Shown piece by piece: positions 15,660-22,116 of a stretch of 64,000 bases of DNA. Source of the DNA: a virus. A model generated the notes under the pieces. The model was given only the letters and a program-made list of their open reading frames with translations, did not search any database and was not told the origin of the DNA. Position 1 is the first letter of the stretch. Each line of letters begins with the position of its first letter. The stretch lies in IMG/VR virus record IMGVR_UViG_3300020474_002475, positions 53,940-117,939 of that record; one strand, given 5' to 3'. The position numbers and the translations under genes are program-made.

Positions 15660-16619
15660 ATGAATATACTATATATAGGACCATTTCAAAAAAATAATTC
15701 TTTAGGTTATGTCTCTTCTATAATTTTAGAGAAACTATGTCATTTATCTCAGCATAAAATATATGCCCATCCTATATACTCAGGTTATGATAATCACAAA
15801 CTATCTAGTTTACCATATTTAAGATTTGCAGACTTAATTGATTATCCTGATATCAATATACAGCATTGTACAATAAATAGTTTATATATTGATCAAAAAA
15901 GCAAAAATTACTTTATACCAATTCATCCTATGAATTTAAATATACCTAAACAATATTATGAAAAACTAAAGTGTCTAGATAAAATTTTAGTCCATAGCGA
16001 TTTTGAGCTAGATAAATTTTTAAATATAGGTATACAATCTGAAAAATTGGTAAAATTAGAATTACCTAAAATTGAAAGTAGTCCAGCAAAGTTATCATTA
16101 GGCATTTATGATAGCTATAAAAAATATTATTTTATTGGAGACTATTCTAATAATAAAAACATTATTGAGAAACTTATTAAAAACTTTCTAGTAGTGTCAA
16201 AACACCAAAGAGACACGTGTCTTGTGATTGCTTCTGAATGTGACGCTCAACAAAAACAAGACTTAATTAAGTTTTACGAAAAACAAAAAGAAAATATTAT
16301 GGTAAGCAATTACGAAGATAGGGTCTTACTGTTAGTAGACGACGTTGGCTGTGACAGGGTACAGGGGCTGCATAATTGTGCAGATATTTATCTTTGTATT
16401 AATGATGGTCATTACCCTTTAACTGATGCTTCAATGGCTAATTTATCAGACAATATCATTATTAATTACCCTACTGAAGGTTTAGATTCTGAACACATAC
16501 ATAATTCAGTAATTAGCTCTATTAGCAATAATAAAATTATTGACATTCTAAAAAATATTGGAAACAATAATATATCACAAAAATATAAAACAACTAAGTG
16601 GCAAGAGGTTCTATGTTAG
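15660..16619 (+). CDS. Glycosyltransferase-like protein (GT-B fold, degenerate)
   Basis: This 319-residue protein opens MNILYIGPFQKNNSLGYVSSIILEKL, the beta-alpha-beta start of a GT-B glycosyltransferase. It has a DKILVHSDFELDKFLNIGI segment like the hinge of GT4 enzymes, followed by KYYFIGDYSNNKNIIEKLIKNF and HNCADIYLCINDGHYPLTDASMAN, which sits where the E-x7-E site would be but lacks a clear glutamate pair. It could be a weak or inactive member. It starts 3 bases after the previous stop with no evident Shine-Dalgarno site, and ends 7 bases after the start chosen for the next gene. Confidence 0.6.
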   Translation: MNILYIGPFQKNNSLGYVSSIILEKLCHLSQHKIYAHPIYSGYDNHKLSSLPYLRFADLIDYPDINIQHCTINSLYIDQKSKNYFIPIHPMNLNIPKQYYEKLKCLDKILVHSDFELDKFLNIGIQSEKLVKLELPKIESSPAKLSLGIYDSYKKYYFIGDYSNNKNIIEKLIKNFLVVSKHQRDTCLVIASECDAQQKQDLIKFYEKQKENIMVSNYEDRVLLLVDDVGCDRVQGLHNCADIYLCINDGHYPLTDASMANLSDNIIINYPTEGLDSEHIHNSVISSISNNKIIDILKNIGNNNISQKYKTTKWQEVLC

Positions 16620-17446
16620 ATACAGAATGGTCTACAGGTAATATATTTCAAAAAGCTAGATCAAAATCACAATCTTATACGACTAATGTCCTGTATGAAT
16701 CATATTATAATATATTTGATCAATTACTACAACAGGCGATACCCGATATCTGTTTTGTTCATAAAAATGTAAATAACTCTTTTTTTAACTTTGACTTTAC
16801 TAGTAATAATTCTATATTTATATCACCATCAGAAATTAATAATATATACAACACTTATACAGACTTGGTGATATTTAATCATGAAGATGTGTCAAACATG
16901 AAAAAAGAAGATAAAGCTATTTTGAACCATAACGTCAAAAATGTCAAAGTAATAAATTTTAACAGTAAATCAAATTCAATATTTGCAAATGCTTTAAACA
17001 TAGAATATCCATTTCCGAACCTGTCTTGTAATGTTGACAGGATTAAAGATTTATTGATAATAGATACAAAGCAACATCCTTTTAGCCAAAGCGTACTAGA
17101 ATATGCTAAATTACAAGGCATATCTGCTGACCTTATAAAGAAAGTGGATGCTAATATATCTGAGCTATATACTCAATTCTCTCAATATAAAATTATATTG
17201 GACACATCTCAAAGAATTAATCATATATTGGCATTATTAGCAGGTTGTCATGTAATTACACAATCTAACATAGATGGATATTTCGAAAGCAAATATACAT
17301 TTAAATTTAATGACCACAATGAAATTTTAACTATAATTAAAAAATGTCTATCAAAAGAGACAAAATATCATACAGAAATAGCTGACAGATATTCGTCTAA
17401 AGATTTTAGCAAGAAATTTAAGGAATATATTTATGGAAATAATTAA
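16613..17446 (+). CDS. Glycosyltransferase-cluster protein, possible GT-B C-terminal domain
   Basis: I choose ATG 16613 (MLDTEWSTGNIFQK) behind AAGAGG rather than GTG 16598, giving 277 residues. The middle and C-terminal parts read as Rossmann-like strands (DLLIIDTKQHPFSQSVLEYAKLQGISAD, KIILDTSQRINHILALLAGCHVITQSNIDGYF), where LALLAGCHVIT resembles the A-x-GxPVI element of GT-B sugar-donor sites. No full catalytic signature is visible. It ends by overlapping the next gene by 14 bases. Role inferred only from cluster membership. Confidence 0.5.
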   Translation: MLDTEWSTGNIFQKARSKSQSYTTNVLYESYYNIFDQLLQQAIPDICFVHKNVNNSFFNFDFTSNNSIFISPSEINNIYNTYTDLVIFNHEDVSNMKKEDKAILNHNVKNVKVINFNSKSNSIFANALNIEYPFPNLSCNVDRIKDLLIIDTKQHPFSQSVLEYAKLQGISADLIKKVDANISELYTQFSQYKIILDTSQRINHILALLAGCHVITQSNIDGYFESKYTFKFNDHNEILTIIKKCLSKETKYHTEIADRYSSKDFSKKFKEYIYGNN

Positions 17447-17846
17447 TATATGTTATGACAAAAATTTTACTTCGGAAGGTTTATCTAATTGTGATATTAG
17501 AAATCTTGATAGCATACCGAACTTTTCTGCACATAAAATCATAATGTCGTTTTTAAACCAATTAGAAAAAAAACAAAGCTTAGATATTATAGAAGGTTTA
17601 TGTAAAAAACTCAGACAGGGAGGGACGCTAACTTTTAATCTGTTAGATTTCGATCAGCTTATTAACTTTTATCAAAATCAAAAAATAAAATTAGACGATA
17701 TTATTATACATACTAACGGTATACAGTGTTTTATTAGCAGGGCTGAAGTTATAAAAATGTTCCATAAAAATTCACAAATGTCTTTAGATAGTATATTATA
17801 TGATGACATATATTCCATTTGTACCGTTTCTAGGAAATCTCTATGA
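17433..17846 (+). CDS. Methyltransferase-like protein lacking a clear SAM motif I
   Basis: This 137-residue protein shows the late motifs of class I SAM-dependent methyltransferases: NLDSIPNFSAHKIIMSFLNQLE (post-motif II region), then LCKKLRQGGTLTFNLLDFDQL (the 'LkpGG.l' motif). The region where the glycine-rich SAM loop should be (residues 1-20, INICYDKNFTSEG) is short and lacks GxGxG. It is therefore either a very small, degenerate methyltransferase or a structural relative. It overlaps neighbours on both sides (14 and 4 bases). Confidence 0.5.
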   Translation: MEIINICYDKNFTSEGLSNCDIRNLDSIPNFSAHKIIMSFLNQLEKKQSLDIIEGLCKKLRQGGTLTFNLLDFDQLINFYQNQKIKLDDIIIHTNGIQCFISRAEVIKMFHKNSQMSLDSILYDDIYSICTVSRKSL

Positions 17847-18577
17847 ATACTATATGTAAAAGATGTCTTTTTGTAAATCCATCCCCTAGTGAAAAATGTT
17901 TTTTTAATATACCTACTTTACTCAAAAAGTCTGACTATTCTATTAGAGATACAGACGGGTATAATGTAATAGAAAACTACGATTGTTCTTATGCTTTTTC
18001 AAAAGAGCATTATGAAAAACATAAAGAAGAACTACCAGAAAATATGATCGAGCTTATTCAAGAGAAAAATAGGCTTGATTACTACTTGATCATTTCCTTT
18101 GACGATGAAGACAACAATGCAATTATCTCCGAGTGTGATAAAATATCAACACTACACACTATGCCTACGAAAATATCTGTACTTTGCAAAACAGATAAAA
18201 TTAAACCTCTTATACAATATTTCAAAACCCATAAAATATATAAAGACATTGATTGGAAATTGCATAATTTAACAGAAGACTATACAGATGTAGACAAACT
18301 AAAAGATATTTTAAATGTAAATTTAATTAAGACGGTGAATAATATTTGGTATGTACATAGCAGATCTTTAGAAGCCATAACAGAAGATTTAAATTATATT
18401 AATTTTTTAAGCAAAGTAATGAAACCTGAATATCCGGCTATAAGAAAAAACGACGAGAATTTGGACGGGCTGTTTATATCTTCAAACAATCTGAAATTGA
18501 TAAAAAACGAGCACGATCAAGAATATGTAGATTTTTTACAAGAGAATTGTACTCTTGTTAGAAAGTACTATGAGTAA
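17843..18577 (+). CDS. Unknown protein of the glycosylation cluster, Cys-containing head
   Basis: This 244-residue protein of unknown function starts MNTICKRCLFVNPSPSEKCFF, so three cysteines fall in the first 19 residues and a fourth lies near residue 48, compatible with a zinc site. The centre has alternating strands and helices (DYYLIISFDDEDNNAIISECDKI, KISVLCKTDKIKPLIQYFKTH) like a GT-A Rossmann-type fold, and SFDDEDN could stand for a DxD metal site, but I cannot confirm that. It overlaps the next gene by 8 bases (ATGAGTAA). Confidence 0.45.
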   Translation: MNTICKRCLFVNPSPSEKCFFNIPTLLKKSDYSIRDTDGYNVIENYDCSYAFSKEHYEKHKEELPENMIELIQEKNRLDYYLIISFDDEDNNAIISECDKISTLHTMPTKISVLCKTDKIKPLIQYFKTHKIYKDIDWKLHNLTEDYTDVDKLKDILNVNLIKTVNNIWYVHSRSLEAITEDLNYINFLSKVMKPEYPAIRKNDENLDGLFISSNNLKLIKNEHDQEYVDFLQENCTLVRKYYE

Positions 18578-19238
18578 TAATTATTTAATACTAATGCCAG
18601 AAATTACTAAAGGTATGAAATCCATAGGATCTAAAGCATTATTAAAGCTCAATAGTAAACTAACCATTTTAGAATATCAAATAAAAAGTATTAAATCTAT
18701 AAACAGAAGAAACAAAATATTTTTAGCGACAGGTTTTCAAAACAATAAAATAGTAAAACTTATTCAAAATTATAAAAATGTATACATTATCTATGAAAAA
18801 AACTATTTAAAATATAATGACACTAAACACCTAATAAACTATATGAAACATCTGAATTCTTTTGAAGATGTATTTATTATCAATAATGGCATTTTATTTA
18901 GAAATGATTGTTTTAAGTCTATAAAAAAAAATGAATCTAAAATTTTTTTACTTGATAAATCCAAAGATAACTTTAATATTGGATGTAGTAATCATGACTA
19001 TGTTTACTTATTTTATGATCTTCCAAAAAAATGGTCAGAATGTGTTTTTTTAAAAAAAGAAGCTTTACAAGAAATATTTCAACTTAACACAAATAAAAAT
19101 ATTGGTCACTATTTTTTGTTTGAAACATTAAACTGCATTAGTGAAACTGTTAATATTAATCCAATTAATACTTCGCATAGAAACATTATGAAATTAAATA
19201 GTCTATCAGATCTTCCAAAGGCGAAAAGATTTATATGA
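18570..19238 (+). CDS. Nucleotidyltransferase-like (GT-A fold) protein
   Basis: The start is placed at ATG 18570 (MSNNYLILMPEI), which overlaps the preceding stop and gives 222 residues. The N-terminus follows the sugar-nucleotidyltransferase plan: a first strand, a loop GMKSIGSKALLKLNSKLTILEYQIKSI corresponding to the 'G.GsRl..K.L....PlleyqI' nucleotide site, then RNKIFLATGFQNNKIVKLIQNY and VYIIYEKNY. The loop is weaker than the classic GxGxRxxP..K form. SFEDVFIINNGILF sits where the product-binding Asp motif would be, but the D is replaced. It may be a divergent NTP-sugar transferase feeding the neighbouring glycosyltransferases. Confidence 0.5.
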   Translation: MSNNYLILMPEITKGMKSIGSKALLKLNSKLTILEYQIKSIKSINRRNKIFLATGFQNNKIVKLIQNYKNVYIIYEKNYLKYNDTKHLINYMKHLNSFEDVFIINNGILFRNDCFKSIKKNESKIFLLDKSKDNFNIGCSNHDYVYLFYDLPKKWSECVFLKKEALQEIFQLNTNKNIGHYFLFETLNCISETVNINPINTSHRNIMKLNSLSDLPKAKRFI

Positions 19239-19873
19239 AAATTATTATTCAGCAATCTAATTGTAAATTTATAAATAATTTAGATTCTCTACAATACCAA
19301 TCAATATCAGTGAATATTAAAAACAACATATATCAAATAGAACAGATCGAACAACCTGACGTTTATGTACTGATAGCAGAAAAACTTTCTAATGAGGAAT
19401 TACATTTTTGTAGTAATAATCCTAATAAAAAAATATTAATATATAATCAGTCGCCAAAAGACTTAGATGTTCCCAATGCTACAATAATAAGTGATACTGA
19501 ACTACCCTGTCTATATAATCCAAATAGATTTTCAGATAACAAATCAAACAAAGATATAGAATACAGTTACTTTTTAGATAACGATTCTGCTTTACCCGAA
19601 AATTTAACATACGAACTTTTGCCAAATAAAATTAACCATATTAAATTATTTAATAATAGACTAATCGACCATCCACAAAACTTAGGATTGTTGTCAGAAG
19701 ATGATAAGGCAGTAATTTTGAACAGAACTAAAAAATATATCTGCAATAATAATTTTTACGCTATCGAAGCCATAAAATGCGGATGTGAGGTTGTAGATAC
19801 TTCACTAAGCCCGATTGATGTTAATATTGATGATTGTCAAACATATTCTAATTATTTTGAAAGTTTAATATGA
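19235..19873 (+). CDS. Unknown glycosylation-cluster protein
   Basis: This is a 212-residue, AT-rich, Asn/Lys-rich protein with no clear catalytic motif. It is built of short strand-helix units (PDVYVLIAEKLSNEEL, NKKILIYNQSPKDL), and the end contains KKYICNNNFYAIEAIKCGCEVVDTS, which resembles the C-terminal donor-site helix of GT-B enzymes (A-I-E-A-x-x-C-G-C-x-V). It could be a remnant or minimal glycosyltransferase. It overlaps both neighbours by 4 bases. Confidence 0.45.
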   Translation: MKIIIQQSNCKFINNLDSLQYQSISVNIKNNIYQIEQIEQPDVYVLIAEKLSNEELHFCSNNPNKKILIYNQSPKDLDVPNATIISDTELPCLYNPNRFSDNKSNKDIEYSYFLDNDSALPENLTYELLPNKINHIKLFNNRLIDHPQNLGLLSEDDKAVILNRTKKYICNNNFYAIEAIKCGCEVVDTSLSPIDVNIDDCQTYSNYFESLI

Positions 19874-20328
19874 AAGAAGATACCGGATTCATTTTATTAA
19901 AGATAACAAATAATACGACCAATGACGTTGTATTTAGCTCTATCTCTAAGTTTATAAAAGATAATCCTTATCAACAAATATGTATTTTCAATAGCTCCAA
20001 TGACAGAATATGTAATGAATTGGTGCCAATAGTACATTTAAATCAAGCAAAGTTTTTTAATGGGAATTTAGTAGTATTCGATACCATGTCACTCTTGTTT
20101 GCTAAAAACTTTCCAAATATAAAAACTATTTTTATGTATGCTTCAGATATATTTTGGTCAAAAAATTCTTACTCTTCATATAAAAACATTGAATCTCTTT
20201 TTAAATTAAGTAATTTAGAATTTATAGCATCAAATCAAGAAACATACGATGTATATCAAACGTGCTGGAAAAAACCTATAGGAATATGCGAGAACTTTAA
20301 TTATGAAAAACTTAAAAAACTCATATAA
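19870..20328 (+). CDS. Unknown protein, possible N-terminal half of a GT-B enzyme
   Basis: This 152-residue protein has Rossmann-like strands (YQQICIFNSSNDRI, GNLVVFDTMSLLFAKNFPNIKTIFMYASDIFW, LEFIASNQETYDVYQTCW). The order matches the N-terminal half of GT-B glycosyltransferases up to the hinge, and no donor-site half follows in the same gene. Together with 19235-19873 it might have come from a split enzyme whose halves are now in swapped order, but that is speculation. The end overlaps the next gene by 26 bases. Confidence 0.45.
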   Translation: MKEDTGFILLKITNNTTNDVVFSSISKFIKDNPYQQICIFNSSNDRICNELVPIVHLNQAKFFNGNLVVFDTMSLLFAKNFPNIKTIFMYASDIFWSKNSYSSYKNIESLFKLSNLEFIASNQETYDVYQTCWKKPIGICENFNYEKLKKLI

Positions 20329-21106
20329 CAAACTAAATGAAAAAGAAAAAATAGATATTATTAATCTTTATTATATAAAAAAAGAAAAAAGTTTTGATGA
20401 AATTTCTGAAATGTATAATACTTATCCTAATAGACTAAGAAGAGATGCAAAAAAATTTAATATACCTATTAGAAGTCGAAGCCAAGCACAAAAAAACGCT
20501 TTGAAAAAAGGCAGAACAACACATCCTACAAAAGGGATGTCCAGATCAATAGAGACTAAACAAAAAATAGGTATGGCTGTTTTACAAAATTGGCAAAATA
20601 TGGATGAAAAGAAATTAAAACAAATTAAACAAAAACAAAAAGAAATATGGAATAGTAAGTCAGAAGAAGAAAAAGCCAATTTACAACAAGCTGCTAATAA
20701 TGCAATTAGACTATCTAGTAAAGTAGGATCAAAATTAGAAAAGTTTCTTTTATCAGGGCTGATAGAAAATAATATAGATACTAAGTTTCACTATGAACAA
20801 ACTTTAGTAAATACTAGATTGCAAATAGACCTGTACATACCTAGTATAAATTTGGCAATAGAAGTTGATGGCCCTTCCCACTTTGATCCTGTGTGGGGAC
20901 AAGAGACATTACAAAAGACTAAAACCTATGATGACAAAAAACAAGGACTAATAATTGGTAAAGGTATGAAGCTAGTTAGAATTAAACAGAAGATGGACTT
21001 TTCTATGTCTAGATCTAGATTAATTTTGGATAAATTATTATTCTTGGTGGATCAGATATCAAACAATTTAACGAACGAAGAATTTTACGAAATAAAGGAT
21101 ATTTAA
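20303..21106 (+). CDS. Putative Vsr-like homing endonuclease with HTH
   Basis: This 267-residue protein has three parts. The N-terminus (10-60: KLNEKEKIDIINLYYIKKEKSFDEISEMYN...) is an HTH of the type found in homing nucleases. Next comes a basic region with ETKQKIGMAV (85-93), like the NUMOD repeats of modular homing enzymes. The C-terminus carries a Vsr/DUF559-type PD-(D/E)XK core: LQIDLYIPSINLAIEVDGPSHF with D176, E187, D189 and H193. Such Vsr-like enzymes form a known group of phage homing endonucleases (the I-Bth0305I type). Its position between a glycosylation cluster and recombination-type genes is typical of a free-standing homing gene. A repair or recombination nuclease is the alternative. 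Confidence 0.7.
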   Translation: MKNLKNSYNKLNEKEKIDIINLYYIKKEKSFDEISEMYNTYPNRLRRDAKKFNIPIRSRSQAQKNALKKGRTTHPTKGMSRSIETKQKIGMAVLQNWQNMDEKKLKQIKQKQKEIWNSKSEEEKANLQQAANNAIRLSSKVGSKLEKFLLSGLIENNIDTKFHYEQTLVNTRLQIDLYIPSINLAIEVDGPSHFDPVWGQETLQKTKTYDDKKQGLIIGKGMKLVRIKQKMDFSMSRSRLILDKLLFLVDQISNNLTNEEFYEIKDI

Positions 21107-21784
21107 ATGGCTAAAAAACAAGCAGTTCCATCACCAAAAGATATTGAATGGAATGATTATGTTTTAGGTTTGCTAGAAGATGAAGAGAAAATATCAGATA
21201 ATCCTACCACAGATGGTCTTAGGAGGATTTTTGAAATTGCACTAAATTGTACAGTTATCGAGGCAACATCGGAAGTATGTCAGTCTCCAGATCCAGCAAA
21301 TGGCAATAGAGCTACTGTGGTACATAATCTAGTCTATATTTTAAATGACCCTAAGGTTGATGGGGATTTTAAAAAAATCACCGTAAATGGAGCAGCAGAC
21401 GTCTATTGGGGCAATTGTGACAAGATATATAGAAACCATCCGGTTGCTGTAGCTGAGACAAGAGCTGAAGGTAGAGCTTTGCGTAGAGGACTAAAACTCA
21501 GAAAGGTCGTAGCAGCTGAAGAATTAGCTAAAGAGGTTGAAGATATAGATGGTAGTAATGTAGGAAAAATTACTAATAATCAGATTAATTTCATTGACGT
21601 ACTTGCAAAAAGACTTAATATAAATGTAACTAAAATGCTAGAACTAGAAAATATAGAATCAAAAAATATCTATATTATCGACCATTCACATGCTGTTAAA
21701 GTTATTAGACAATTATCTACTTATCAACAAAATGTAGACAATATACCAGAAACTATATTAGATTATACCTCGGAGTGGAAATAA
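21107..21784 (+). CDS. Phage protein, possible ssDNA-annealing or recombination factor
   Basis: This 225-residue protein has a core that reads GLRRIFEIALNCTVIEATSEV, NRATVVHNLVYIL, ADVYWGNCDKIYRNHPVAVAETRAEGRALRRGLKLRKVVAAEELAKEVE. The AETRAEGRALRRGLKL helix resembles the conserved helix in Rad52/Erf-type single-strand annealing proteins (A.T.A.gRAlr.al), and the C-terminal part may be a partner-binding domain. This is a pattern resemblance only; the gene could equally be a member of an uncharacterised phage family. It follows the Vsr-like gene with no gap. Confidence 0.5.
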   Translation: MAKKQAVPSPKDIEWNDYVLGLLEDEEKISDNPTTDGLRRIFEIALNCTVIEATSEVCQSPDPANGNRATVVHNLVYILNDPKVDGDFKKITVNGAADVYWGNCDKIYRNHPVAVAETRAEGRALRRGLKLRKVVAAEELAKEVEDIDGSNVGKITNNQINFIDVLAKRLNINVTKMLELENIESKNIYIIDHSHAVKVIRQLSTYQQNVDNIPETILDYTSEWK

Positions 21785-21789
21785 ATATT

Positions 21790-22110
21790 ATGAAAGCAAA
21801 GTATAAAGTAGGCGACAAGCTGGAGTTTGAATTAGATGGAGCTGGACAAAAAGAGCTTTTCAAAGAAATAGCAAATATCCAAGAAATTTTTGGAGAAGCT
21901 AAATGCGGAGTATGTGGATCTGAAAATATTAAATTCGTAGTTAGAGTAGTAGATGACAATGAATATTACGAATTAAGATGCATGGACTGCGGAGCTCTGC
22001 TTTCCTTTGGTCAACATAAAAAGGGCGGCACTCTCTTCCCTAAGAGAAAAGATGCTGATGGCAACTATATGAAAAATAATGGCTGGTACAAATACACTGG
22101 TAAAAAATAA
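21790..22110 (+). CDS. Small zinc-ribbon protein
   Basis: I place the start at ATG 21790 (MKAKYKVGDKLEFEL), giving 106 residues; a GTG at 21775 inside the previous gene is the alternative. A zinc ribbon is clear: AKCGVCGSENIKFVVRVVDDNEYYELRCMDCGALLSFGQ, two CxxC pairs about 25 residues apart. It is followed by a conserved-looking tail KKGGTLFPKRKDADGNYMKNNGWYKY. I recall similar small zinc proteins next to single-strand annealing genes in phages, consistent with its position here. It is the last + strand gene; the next - strand gene ends only 6 bases away. Confidence 0.7.
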   Translation: MKAKYKVGDKLEFELDGAGQKELFKEIANIQEIFGEAKCGVCGSENIKFVVRVVDDNEYYELRCMDCGALLSFGQHKKGGTLFPKRKDADGNYMKNNGWYKYTGKK

Positions 22111-22116
22111 ATTTAG

